In this document: piece after piece, positions 32,094 to 43,687 of the stretch
Position numbering within the stretch: position 1 is the first letter of the stretch
Layout of the letters: the number at the start of each line of letters is the position of its first letter
Assembly: GCF_001641265.1 (NCBI RefSeq)
Contig: NW_020167531.1
Location: 496,001-560,000 of the forward strand
Direction: 5' to 3'
Length of the DNA stretch: 64,000 nt
Source: Pseudogymnoascus destructans
Taxonomy: Eukaryota > Ascomycota > Leotiomycetes > Thelebolales > Thelebolaceae
Notes under the pieces: model-generated
Seen by the model: the letters and a program-made list of their open reading frames with translations, nothing else
Databases searched by the model: none
What the model was told of the DNA's origin: nothing
Made by a program: the position numbers and the translations under genes

Positions 32094-32280
32094 ATATTAA
32101 GAACACAGAGAACACAGAGAACACAGAGAACACAGAGAACACAGAGAACACAGAGAACATATTCGAACAATCCAATCGGTAAGAATAGAGGACATACATA
32201 CTCGCATATTCGCATGCATATTCGCATGCATATTCGCATGCATATTCGCATACTGGCATATTCGCATACTGGCATGCTGT
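32094..32280. repeat. Two adjacent arrays: 9-bp AACACAGAG (x7) and 12-bp ATTCGCATGCAT (x3-4)
   Basis: The first array is at about 32100-32160. The second, 32199-32270, is followed by ATACTGGC variants. Open frames through them are repeats, not proteins. Confidence 0.9.
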
Positions 32281-32339
32281 ACTCGGTAAGTGCTGTACTC
32301 CGTTGTGTCTGTGTTGCGTACCACCAACTCTCAGGAGAC

Positions 32340-32830
32340 ACAAGAGTCATCTCAGCTATCTCAGCCATCTCAGCCATCTCAGCCAGGGCTGAGATGTCTG
32401 ACGCTTGTAACGCAAATCTCTCCTAAACCAATTTCTGGCTGCTGATTGTACCGCTTGGAGAGTTTGGTGGCGTGCAAAGAAAAAAAGGGTACAGTAACAG
32501 TCTAAACAATCTAGGAACAGCTCAAACAGCCCAAACAGCTCAAACAGCCCAAACAGCCCAAACAGCCCAGTAACAGCCCAGTAACAGTCACTACAGTCCA
32601 CTACAGTCCACTACAGTCCACTACCTCCACTACCTCCACTAAAGCTCACAACAGTCCACTACAGTCCACTACAGCCACTACAGCCCACTACAGTCCACTA
32701 CAGTCCACTACCTCCACTACAGTCCACTACGTCCACTACGTCCACTACAGCCCACTACAGCCCACTACAGCCCACTACAGCCCACTACAGCCCACTACAG
32801 CCCACTACAGCCCACTACAGCCCACTACAG
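32340..32830. repeat. Minisatellite block: ATCTCAGCC, then CAGCCCAAA, then CAGTCCACTA/CAGCCCACTA
   Basis: 9-bp ATCTCAGCC copies lie at 32345-32390, a 10-11-bp AACAGCCCA type at about 32505-32585, and about two dozen 10-bp CAG(T/C)CCACTA units to 32828. The CAGTCCA core is shared with the array at 20086-20248. Confidence 0.92.
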
Positions 32831-33140
32831 TCCAATCCGCTGCGGTTACGAGTAATTTAAGTCCTCGACTCGTATAAATAATAAATAACGGGGTTATGTA
32901 GCGTATAGTGCTGCATAAGTTGCAAATGTGGCGCTGACAAACGCGCCCTGCCCCGGCTGTTCCGGCGTCGCCAACCAATCCGCCCCAAAATGCTAAGGTC
33001 CAAGTACGGACGAGATCCAGGGCCGACACCGAATGCTCTTCCGCCTGACGCTCGACACGGCCTCGCTACCCTTCCTCGACCACCTCCTCGACGACGACGA
33101 GGATTCGTTGCCCTGGTCTCGACATCGCCAACCCGCCACC

Positions 33141-36100
33141 ATGGCCACCGACGCCGCTGCCGACAACGACGCCGCGCTGGCCCCTGTACCCACGAAGCGA
33201 TTGAGGTGGGCGACACAGCACAAGAAGGGGAAGCAGGCGAATCGCACGCGGTCGTCGATTTTGGATCGCCTGAACCGCCGGCCGTCGCGCATGGAGAAGA
33301 AGAGGGAGTCGGGCGGGAGCGAAGCTATGAGCGCTGGTGGGGATAATGGAGATATAAGGGAGGACCCTGAGGAGGCCGAGACACAGGGGGAGGGCGAGGG
33401 TCAGCGGAAGGTGCACTTCAACATCCCGCTGCCGCCGGATGCGCTGGACGAGGACGGATCGCCGGCGACGACGTATCCGAGGAATAAGATCCGGACGGCG
33501 AAGTATACGCCGCTGAGTTTCCTGCCGAAAAATATTTGGCTGCAATTTCACAATATCGCGAATGTGTACTTTTTTATCCTTATTATCCTAACAGTAAGTT
33601 TTTATAGGACGAGTGTCTTTTTGACTCTCAGCTAAGCAAGGCAGATTTTCACCATCTTCGGCGCATCGGATCCAGGACTCAACGCTGCGCCGCTGATTGT
33701 TATTGTCTTCGTCACGGCGATCAAGGATGGTGTCGAAGATTATAGGCGGTCGAATCTCGACGATGAATTGAATAACTCGGCTGTCCATAGACTGGTCGAA
33801 TGGAATAATGTCAATGTGGACACCGACGATGTGTCGCTGTGGAGGAGGATCAAGAAGTCCACGACCCGATTCATATCGGCTGCGTGGAAGGCGATATCAG
33901 CCCTCTGGGCGAAGAAGAAAGAATCGGACGAAGAAGACAAACCGGCTGCGCCGAGGGGATCGTTTGAAACTATCGCGACTAGGAGAGCGTCCACCTACTC
34001 GACACGTAGCGACAAGCGCATATCGTATGCCGATGCGGGTGAGGATATTCAGATGACGCCAGTTCCGTCACCTTTACCCCGGGAACAAGGCCTGGCTCCT
34101 CCATCTTCGGATGGGCGTCCAACCACAGCAATGTCATTTGAGGGACAGACGCCGCAGAGGAAGAACTTTGGTAGTCTGATCAACCCCAGCGTACCAGCTT
34201 CGGGCAAGGCTCGATTCCACAAGGATTACTGGAAGAACGTTCAAGTCGGTGACTTCGTCCGTATCTACAACGACGATCAATTGCCCGCAGATGTGGTTAT
34301 TCTTTCCACGTCCGACCCGGATGGCGCTTGTTATGTTGAGACCAAGAACCTCGACGGAGAGACAAACTTGAAGGTGAGGCATGCTCTCCAAAGCGGGAAG
34401 CAGATCAGACACGCGCGCGACTGCGAGAGAACCGAGTTCGTCATCGAGAGCGAGCCGCCGCACGCCAACCTCTACCAGTACAGCGCCGCAGCGCGCTGGA
34501 CACAATACAACGAGAAGAACCCAGATTCCGCCGGCGAGCACATGGTCGAGCCGATTGGCATCAACAATATGCTGCTCCGTGGCTGCAATCTGAGGAACAC
34601 GGAATGGGTCCTCGCAGTGGTGGTCTTCACCGGTTTCGACACCAAAATCATGATCAACTCTGGATTCACGCCAAGCAAGCGCTCTCGCATCACGCGCGAG
34701 CTCAACTGGAACGTCGTCTACAATTTCGGCATCCTGTTCTTCATGTGCTTGATTGCGGCGTTGGTTGAGGGTGTGGCGTTTAGCAAGGATGGGACGAGTA
34801 TCAAGCATTTCGAGTTTGGATCTATCGGAGGGTCGCCGGGGACGAATGGATTAATCACTTTCTTTGCCGCGCTCATCCATTTCCAGAATTTGGTACCTAT
34901 TTCCCTGTACATCTCGCTGGAAATCATCAAGACGCTACAGGCGTTCTTCATTTACAGCGACATTGAGATGTACTACGAGAGGCTTGACTATCCTTGCACC
35001 CCGAAATCGTGGAATATCTCTGATGATCTCGGACAAATCGAATACATCTTTTCCGACAAGACGGGCACGCTGACACAGAACGTGATGGAGTTCAAGAAAG
35101 CTACTATTAATGGCCATCCCTACGGAGAAGCGTACACCGAAGCCCAGGCCGGCATGCAAAAGAGGCAGGGCATCGACGTTGCGGAAGAGTCCGAGAGGGT
35201 GCGTGCTGAAATCGCCGACGCACGCAAGCGGATGTTGGCGAGTCTCCGCAAACTACACGACAACCCCTACCTCCACGACGACGACCTGACCTTTATTGCA
35301 CCTGATTTCGTCACCGATTTAGCCGGCGAATCGACTCGCGAACAACAACTAGCTTGCGAGAAATTCATGCTCGCGCTTGCCCTCTGCCATACCGTCATCT
35401 CCGAGACCACACCTGGAGACCCTCCCCGCATCGAGTTCAGGGCCCAGTCGCCTGATGAGGCGGCCCTGGTTGCTACGGCGAGAGATGTCGGGTACACGGT
35501 TCTTGGGAATTCAATGGATGGGATCCATCTGAATGTCCAGGGAGAGGAGAGGTCATACAAGGTCCTGAACACGCTAGAGTTCAACTCCACACGTAAGCGT
35601 ATGAGTGCTATTATCGAGATGCCCGACGGAAAAATCGTTCTCTTCTGCAAGGGCGCGGATAGTATGATCTACTCCCGTCTCAAGCGTGGAGAGCAACCTG
35701 AGCTGCGCAGGGAGACGGCGGAGCATCTGGAGATGTTTGCGAGAGAGGGGCTGAGGACGCTGTGTATTGCGGAGAGGGAACTCGATCCTGCTGAGTACAG
35801 CAAGTGGAACCAGGAGTACGAGGTTGCGTCGTTTACGATTCAGAATCGTGAGGATAAGATGGAGGCGGTGGCGGATTCGATAGAGCGCGATTTGACGCTA
35901 TTGGGTGGCACTGCTATTGAAGATAGGCTGCAGGAGGGTGTGCCGGATACGATTGCACTCCTTGCTAATGCGGGTATCAAGCTTTGGGTCCTCACTGGCG
36001 ATAAGGTCGAGACTGCTATTAATATTGGATTCTCGTGTAACCTCCTCAACAACGACATGGAGCTTATCGTGTTCAAGTTTGAGGATGAGCAGTTGTCTAC

Positions 36101-37735
36101 AGCTGAAGCAGAGCTCGATAAACATCTCGCATCGTTCGGTATTACTGGATCTGATGAAGAACTCAAAGCCGCCAAGAAGAACCACGAGCCCCCTGCACCG
36201 ACGCACGCCATCGTCATCGACGGAGACTCCCTCAAACTCGTCCTGGATGATCAGCTGCGACAGAAATTCCTGCTTCTCTGCAAGCAGTGCAAGTCAGTTC
36301 TTTGCTGCCGTGTCAGTCCCGCGCAGAAAGCTGCTGTCGTCTCTATGGTCAAGGTCGGGCTTGATGTTATCACGCTGTCTATTGGCGATGGAGCCAACGA
36401 TGTTGCTATGATCCAAAAAGCCGATATTGGCGTTGGTATTGCAGGAGAGGAAGGTCGTCAAGCCGTCATGTCGTCTGATTACGCTATTGGCCAATTCCGT
36501 TACTTGCAGAGACTTGTCCTCGTCCACGGCCGCTGGTCGTATCGCAGGTTGGGAGAGACGATTGCGAACTTCTTCTACAAGAATATTGTGTGGACGTTCT
36601 CGCTGTTCTGGTATCAGATCTTTTGCGACTTCGACATCAGCTACCTATACCACATCACATACATCACTCTCTTCAACCTGGCCTTCACTTCGCTGGCTGT
36701 CATTTTAATGGGTGTGTTGGACCAGGACGTCAGCGACAAGGTCTCGCTGGAAGTGCCACAGCTCTACCGACGTGGCATCGAGCGCAAGGAATGGACGCAG
36801 AGGAAATTCTGGCAAGTGTTACCCCGTGCAATTTATACCACCCTTACTAATCGTGCTCCAGGCTGTACATGCTTGACGGCTTCTTCGGCTCAGTAATCTG
36901 CTTCTTCATGGCATACCTCCAGTTCCGCGGTGGCAACGTCGTCACTGTCAACGGCCTCGTCCTCGACGACAAAGACCGCTTCGGCGTGTACGTCGGGTCC
37001 GCGGCCGTCGTCGTGATCAACATCTACATCCTCATGAACAGCTACCGGTGGGACTGGCTGATGGGCCTCATCGTGGTAATCAGCATCCTATTAATCTTCT
37101 TCTGGACAGGCGTCTACTCGGCCTTCACCTCGGCGTCCTTCTTCTACGAAGCCGCGCCCCAAGTCTTCGGCCAAGCCACCTTCTGGGCCGTCACCGCCCT
37201 CTCCGTAGTCATCTCCCTCATGCCCCGCTTCTGCATCAAGTTCGTTCAGAAGGCCTACTTCCCCTACGACGTGGACGTCATCCGCGAGCAAGTCCTGCTG
37301 GGGAAATTCGCCCACCTCGACCCTGCCAGCGCCGCCACAGACGGCAAGAAGTCCGGCAAGGGCGCAAGCGGATCCTCCTCCACTGGTTCATCAGGTATCG
37401 TTGCAAAGCCGAGTAAGCATACCCACTACCTGAGCGAAGACCAAAGGCCAATTTACCCACCCTCAGTTGCCCCCACCACCGTCACCGCCACCGGCCGCAG
37501 CCGCGTCGGCAGCAACGCCACCGACTTCACGCACCACCACCGCCAGAGCCTGGAGCCGCCACTCGTGCCGAGAATGTCGATGGATCGCCCGAGGCCGTCG
37601 TATGATCGCATTCGTGCGTCGATGGATCAGTTGAGGCCGAGTTTCGAGCAGAGTGGGGATCTCACGTCGGCGGCGATGCTGACGAGGATGGAGAGTAGTC
37701 ACTATTCGGTTACGCCGGTGCAGAGTCGGAAGTAG
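33141..37735 (+). CDS. dnf1: P4-type ATPase, phospholipid flippase (Dnf1/Dnf2 type)
   Basis: Exons 33141-33593, 33645-36811 and 36862-37735 give 1497 residues. It flips aminophospholipids and phosphatidylcholine analogues to the cytosolic leaflet of plasma and Golgi/endosome membranes. Marks in order: RKVHFNIPLPP and NKIRTAKYTPLSFLP (N-terminal), NLDGETNLK (actuator), DKTGTLTQN with the phosphorylated Asp at about residue 622, KGADSMIYSRL (nucleotide site), and GDGANDVAMIQKADIG. Ten membrane segments include PISLYISLEIIK, and the gene has the long Dnf1-like insert after segment 2. The second intron begins GCAAGT, a GC-AG intron, and joining it gives KFWLYMLDGFFGS. The ATG in CCACCATGGCC was chosen; an in-frame ATG at 33033 would add 36 residues. 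Confidence 0.96.
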
Positions 37736-38448
37736 GGGAAATCGACGCGACCCAAGTGATGGCGACGCTGTATCTATGATATTTATATTACAACAAAATA
37801 ATCCTGCGCTGCGGGTTGGCACTGGCGCCACCACCACCACCGATGGAGGGAAGGCGGACTTTTTACAAAGCGGGTGTTATAGACATACCTTTTTCATTTT
37901 TTTGGACATACCCACTTTACCGAATATATAGCGCGTTGCTATGTTCTTATTTATTTTTTTGAAGAGAGATGCACTTTAAAAAGGGGGGATCATGAGCTGG
38001 GGGGGTGGGGTGGATTTATATAGGTCGTGAGCGGGGGATGGAGGATGGAGTTTGGATTGAGATTTTGTATATTAGATCATTGGCATTTTTGTGGTAGCGG
38101 CTCATTTGTTTAGGGGGTTAATTGAAGAAAAGATTATTATATGAATAGGCTGTCCTGTATGCTCGCTGGGAAAGACAGTAAGGATAGTGAAGCTTTCAAC
38201 ATATAACTTAGGCAGTTACAGCTATGAACGGAAGGAGCTGCGCAGTTGCGCCTTTCCTGTGTATTCCAACTGCTCGTTCGCGCTAGAAACCATGTAACCC
38301 TGGGGAACCAGCCAAACCTTAAATCCTCTCTTAAACGACAACTTTCACGATCACAACGGCTTCAATTCGCGACATATGATACCCACGAGTAACAGATACA
38401 TGCTGTAGATGTGCTGCAAGCCAGCTTCTCCATTAGAATTCTTACAGG
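37736..38448. other. Intergenic, no gene seen
   Basis: Flippase 3' flank, T-rich and G-rich patches at 37900-38060, then the Vps53 promoter. No repeats or RNA gene seen. Confidence 0.5.
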
Positions 38449-40983
38449 ATGAATGGCCCCGTCACAGCCTCGTCCCTAGATGCAGGTAATGCCTCCCCTA
38501 CCTACCCTCAACCCCCTCCCTCCCCCCACCGTCCACCAGCTCACCTCTCTTGACACAGCCGACTACGACCCAATTGACGATCTCAACACCATCTTCTCCC
38601 ATTCCTCGACCCTACGCTCCGTCGGTGCTGTCGGCGCCGCCCTCCAAACCCGACAAGATGCCCTCGACACCTCCATAAACGCCCTGACGGGCACCCTCGC
38701 CGCCCCCCGCGCCTCCTCCTCCCTCGAGCGCATGTCCTCCGCCAAAACCGAGCTCGACCAGCTCTTCCGCAAGATCGAGTCGGTCCGCAATCGCGCCCTC
38801 GAGACCGAACACACCATCACCAACATGACGGCCGACATCAAGCGACTCGACCACACAAAGCGGAACCTGACGCTCTCGATGACGGCGCTGAAGCGTCTAC
38901 AGATGCTGACCACAGCATACGAGCAATTGCGCGGTCTGGCGAAAAGCAGGCAGTACCGCGAGTGTGCGGGCCTTCTGCAGGCGGTGCTGCAGCTCATGGC
39001 GCACTTCCGGAGCTATCGCAGTATCGACCAGATTGCGACGTTGAGTCGGAATGTAGCGGATCTGCAGAGGGAGCTGGGGGAGCAGGTTTGCGAGGACTTT
39101 GAGATGGCGTTTGCGAAGAGGGAGGTGGGTGGGAAGAGGGGGATGTTGAAGGAGGCGTGTTTGGTGATGGATGCGCTGGGGGATACGGCGAGGGCGAGGT
39201 TGATTACTTGGTATTGCAATACGATGCTGAGGGAGTATAGGCAGGTGTTTAGGGGGAATGATGAGGCGGGGAGTCTGGATAATATTGGGAGGCGATACAG
39301 TTGGTTTAAGAGGATGTGGAAGACCTACGACGACGAGCATGCGGCTATCTTCCCCCTCAGCTGGAGAGTCAACGAGATGCTCGCGAACGCCTTCTGCGAA
39401 GGGACCCGAGAAGACTATAAAGCGATCCTCGAGAAGAGCACAAGGCGAACAGACGGCAACACCCTTGACGTCAGCCTCCTCCTCCGGTGCCTCCAAGAAA
39501 CCCTCGACTTCGAGCACAGCCTCGAAGCCAAGTTCGCCAGCGACCCCCGCACCTCCCTCGACACCCTCAACTCCGAAGAGCGCGCACACACCTTCGACGG
39601 CTCCATCTCCCAAGCCTTCGAGCCCTACCTCAGCCTGTGGGTCGAGTCGCGCGACAAGCAGCTCGCCTCCATGATCCCGACGTACCGCAATCAGCCCCCC
39701 TTAGCTGAGGACGAGGAGTTCCACGCTCAATCCGTCCTCGCTTCCTCCATCGAGCTATTTCACTTCTACAAAGTCACCCTCGCGCAGTGCGCTAAGCTGT
39801 CTACTAGCGATCGACTTCTTGACCTCTCTCGTACGTTCGCAAAGTACCTCGATGAGTACTCACACGCTGTCCTACTCCCTATGCTGTCACGCTCCTCGCC
39901 CGCACCCCCGCACCTCAATGACGCGATCCTCGTCCTCAACACCGCGGACTACTGGCACACCAACAGCACGCAGCTGGCCGACACTCTGCGTCGCCGCATC
40001 GACGCCGAGCTAGCCCCCAAAGTCGACCTGGCGCCCCAGGCAGACACATTCATGGGCGTTGCCTCGGCGGCGCTAGTGGCGCTGGCTCGGCGCGTGGATG
40101 CCGCGGCAGAGCCGGCGTGGAGGGAGATGCGGAATACGAATTGGAGCCGCATGGAGAGCGTGGGGGATCAATCGAGTTATGTAGGCGAGCTGGTGAGGCG
40201 GGTGGAGGCGAGTGCCGCGGAGACGCTGGCGCTGTTGCAGAAACCGGGGTATGCGAGGGCGTTTGCGGATAAGGTTGTTGAGGGGGTGGTGCAGGCTTAT
40301 GTGGGGACTATTGTGGCTTGTCGGCCTATTTCTGAGGTGGGAGCTGAGCAGGTATGTCGTTCCCTTCCCTTTCTTTTCAGCCCCTCTCCCCACCCCTATA
40401 ATCAACAGAATAGACACTAACCATACCCCAGCTCCTCCTCGATAAATACGTCCTAACATCCTCCCTAACCTCCCTCCTCCCCCCCAACCCCTCCTTCCAA
40501 AAACGCGTCGCCGGCTCCCTCGCCCGCCTCGACCCCCTCCTCAAAACCCTCCAAGTCCGTCCCTCTCCCCCCGAAGCGCTAGTCCAAGCCTACCTCATCC
40601 ACATCCACGACCGCTCCGACGCCAACTTCCGCAAAGTCCTCGACCTCAAAGGCGTCCGGCGCTCCGAAGTCGGATCTTTGGTCGAGCTCTTCGGCGTCCA
40701 TCGCGCGAGCGCCAAGGATGATGGACAGGGGGGTGGGTTGGTGGATGTTGATCCGTTCCTGGGGGGGTTGAGTCTGGTGGCTGTGCAGGCGGCGCCGAAT
40801 GCGCAGGCGGCGGCGGCGGCGGCGTTTGGGGAGAAGATTTTGGGGGTGGCGAGGGAGGGGGTGGGGATTGGGGAGGGGGAGGTGGAGGGGAATTTGAGGG
40901 GGATTGGGAAGTTTTTTAGGAGGGATATTGGTGCGTTTGGGGGGCGGTTTGGGAGGGGTGGGGGGGAGGGGGAGGGGAAGTAA
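38449..40983 (+). CDS. vps53: GARP complex subunit Vps53
   Basis: Exons 38449-38485, 38559-40351 and 40432-40983 give 793 residues. GARP tethers endosome-derived vesicles at the trans-Golgi. The first intron joins MNGPVTASSLDA to ADYDPIDDLNTIFSHSSTL, the usual Vps53 start. The coiled-coil region (about 50-150, with LERMSSAKTELDQLFRKIE and ALETEHTITNMTADIKRLD) and GLAKSRQYRECAGLLQAVLQL match the Vps53 N-terminal domain. Then follow SRYSWFKRM-like and FPLSWRVNEMLANAFCEGTR. The C-terminal exon gives LLLDKYVLTSSLTSLLP, ends in a Gly-rich tail and looks complete. It is tail-to-tail with the FAR-17a-like gene, 187 bp apart. Confidence 0.93.
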
Positions 40984-41170
40984 GAAGAGAGGTGGTGGGG
41001 AGGTGACGGTATTATATTGGGGGGTATTATTATTATATATATAGACAGGTGTTGTCGGTATGGGGAATATCTACACAAAAAATTCCACCAGCGCCACTAC
41101 TATCAAAACATCAAATCTCCCAAACACATCGCCATAACAGATATCGCCAAAACGAACGAACGATCAGGCC

Positions 41171-41821
41171 TTATCCTCCCACTGCCTCCAACTCCGCATC
41201 CCCCTGCGCCTTCGCCCTCCCCCCATGAAACCTCCCCTCCCTCCCCATCTTCCTCTCCGTCCCCCACTTCCTCAACCAAACCAAGCCCTGCACAATCAAA
41301 AAGATGACGATAATCCCCGCCGCGATGCCCAGTACGTATCCCGCTAGCAAGCCCCGGCCGTTTCCTGGGTCGAGGAACTCGTAGACGTAGATGCCGCGTG
41401 TATAGTGTGTGAGGTAAGCGAGAGCGAGGTAGAGCGCGAGGATCAGGATCAGTGCTGGGAGATTCAACCATGGCGGGCGCGAGGTGCGCGGGATGACGAG
41501 CTCGAAGAGGGCGAAGAGGGAGTTTAAGGCGTGTTGGGAGATGTTGGTCCAGCGGGGGTAGGGGGTTGGGAACCAGGATGAGTATAGAACCGCCCAGTAG
41601 ACGATTGTCACCAGGAAGGGGTAGGTGATGATTGTGGTGTAGAGGAGGGAGTGCAGCGCCTGCAGGGGGCGGGGGAAGTGTGCTAGCAGCGGGGTGCCGT
41701 GGCGCGCGTAGGAGAGGGTGTGGAGGGAGGCGAAGAGGAAGTAGAAGGCGAGGCCCCAGTAGGTGAGGATGGTGAAGTAGGAGAAGGAGAGAGAAGCAGC
41801 ATGCCAGACCTTCTTAGGCAT
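41171..41821 (-). pseudogene. FAR-17a/AIG1-like multi-pass membrane protein, 5' truncated at a Copia junction
   Basis: The frame from ATG 41821 gives 216 residues with about five hydrophobic segments (FTILTYWGLAFYFLFASLHT, TTIITYPFLVTIVYWAVLYS, ISQHALNSLFALFELVIP, ALILILALYLALAYLTHYT, LLAGYVLGIAAGIIVIFLIV). The order resembles the fungal branch of the FAR-17a/AIG1 (androgen-induced) family; I infer this from the pattern. Relatives carry more sequence before TILTYW, which is absent here. The first bases of the frame overlap the Copia RT reading FLGIEI on the other strand, so the start codon itself is Copia-derived and the native promoter and first exon are gone. It may still be expressed, but as a chimera. 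Confidence 0.65.
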
Positions 41822-42697
41822 CGAAATATCGAGGGATCGAGAGAATCGATCAATCCATTTGAGCCAGAAGAGCTATATCCAAAAGATCCTTAGAGTCTTC
41901 GGCATGGAAGCCGCTACTGAAAAGGATACCCCTATGGAAACCAACGCCTCCAAATTGCTTACTGCGAACACTGGGCAGGCCTTAGAAGTGGACACAAAGC
42001 TATTCCAGTCGATGATCGGATCGATCATGTATGCCATGATCCAAACCCGACCCGATGTCGCATTCGCAGTCTCATTCCTGAGCCGCCACCTTACGAACCC
42101 TACAGAGGCACATATAAAAGCCGCATACCGAATCCTGCGATACCTAGCTCACACGATTGGGCTCGGCATCACATATCACGCATCCAAAAAGGGGTTCTGG
42201 GGTTGCTCCGATTCAGATTGGGCAGGGGACATCGATACTAGATCATCTACATCTGGGTTCCTATTCTACTTCTACGGAGGAGTTATCACTTGGAAATCCG
42301 GACGGCAGAAGACAGTGGCACTGTCAAACACTGAAGCCGAATACTACGGCCTCTCGAATGCTGCTAGAGAAGCACTCTGGCTTCGAAGCCTACTTCGAAG
42401 CCTAGAATACAACGAAGGCCTTGATCCGGTCGTGATCGAAGGCGATAACCAAGGAAGTCTGGCGCTGACCGAAAATCCAGAGCTGCACCAGCGAACGAAG
42501 CATATCGATATTAAACATCACTTCCTAAGACAGGAAGTTGAAGAAAAACGAATTGGGTTCTCATATATTGAGACTACGAAGCTTGCCGCCGACGGCCTGA
42601 CGAAGCCCCTTTCTGGAGCTCGCCACGCCAAATTCCTCAGGCAGCTCGGCCTAGAGGATTGGAGCTCAAAATCACCAGCTTCAGGACTGAAGGGGCG
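41811..42697 (+). pseudogene. Copia-1 3' part: end of reverse transcriptase plus RNase H
   Basis: The frame begins mid-protein at FLGIEISRDRENRSIHLSQK, the end of the RT palm/thumb. It continues KSYIQKILRVFGM, then SMIGSIMYAMIQTRPDVAFAV, SDSDWAGD, TWKSGRQKTVALSNTEAEYY and DNQGSLALTENPELHQRTKHID (RNase H), and LAADGLTKPLSGARHAKFLRQLG. The frame is intact and stops inside the 3' LTR at 42737. A purine tract (GAAGGGGCG) precedes the LTR. Protease, integrase and most of RT are absent here; they should lie with the 5' half beyond the left window edge. Confidence 0.93.
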
Positions 42698-43013
42698 TGT
42701 TGAATCCTCGGCCCGGAAGCAGGGATCAGGGCCCTGATACCGAAGCTGTGTCAGCCAGCTTCGTGATCCTCCGGATCCTGGATCTTCCGATTCTAAAAGC
42801 TTCGATTCTGAAGCTCCAGGGAACGAACCGAAACCAGGAGGGTTTTAGGATCCGAACCACGAATAGGCACACCCGTAACAGTATATATAGTACTTAGAAT
42901 AGCTTCAATTATAAAAACATGCATTATAAAATTATCACTTCGGGCCCTACTGCTTCGTGACTGTATTTTCGGCTTATATTCTCTACCTACTGCCCTACGG
43001 ATATTGTCCAACA
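42698..43013 (+). mobile_element. Copia-1 3' LTR
   Basis: It begins TGTTGAATCC, ends TCCAACA and is followed by ATATC (43014-43018). It matches the inverted 5' LTR at 4582-4823, but keeps a block lost from that copy. A solo relative is at 48928-49327. Confidence 0.93.
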
Positions 43014-43687
43014 ATATCCACTGGCTTTGACAATTTTGACGACCCAAGCGCGTTTGGCGATGAGAACATCAAGGAGTATTTCCCACGGGGGCCCCACGCG
43101 TCGATTCTCTTCACATCTCGGCACGCTGGAGTAAGGGATATGGGGCTAAGCATTGATGTAATGTCTATGTTGGATAAGGAGGCATTAGATCTTTTGCTCA
43201 ACAGAAGCCACGTTGAGAGGTCTGATGCGAACATGCAAGAAGGGGCAAATATCGTCAAGCGGCTTGGATATCATGCGCTTGCCATCGACCAGGCAGGCGC
43301 TTACATTAAGGCAGGCGGGACTTACCTTTGCCTCTATATGGAACACTAGGCTGCGCACTGGGTACTCACGAGTCGAGTAGTAGAATTTTTACTCACCCAG
43401 CTGAGTTACTCGCTCATGTCCCGAGTATTGTTGAATGAGGATTACTCACTTGCTGAGTACCTAGTATGGGTCTTGGCAACTCAGTTATATCACGTGTTTG
43501 ATTAGCCATTACTTATGTTAAAAACGGGGTGCGACTTCATTGATCAAGACGCCATAACTCCAACTCCATTCCCATATTGTTGATGTCCTATTCCACACTA
43601 TAACCTTTGGCCTTTAGGTACCAGGTTACCAGATGGTTGCCAGAACTCATCTGACCTTCATTCCTGGGTGAGAGACATTTCCATCGA

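Noticed and set aside
42957..43349. Second independent NB-ARC gene
   Set aside because: It begins inside the Copia LTR and lacks a P-loop. The shared target duplication ties it to the left half.
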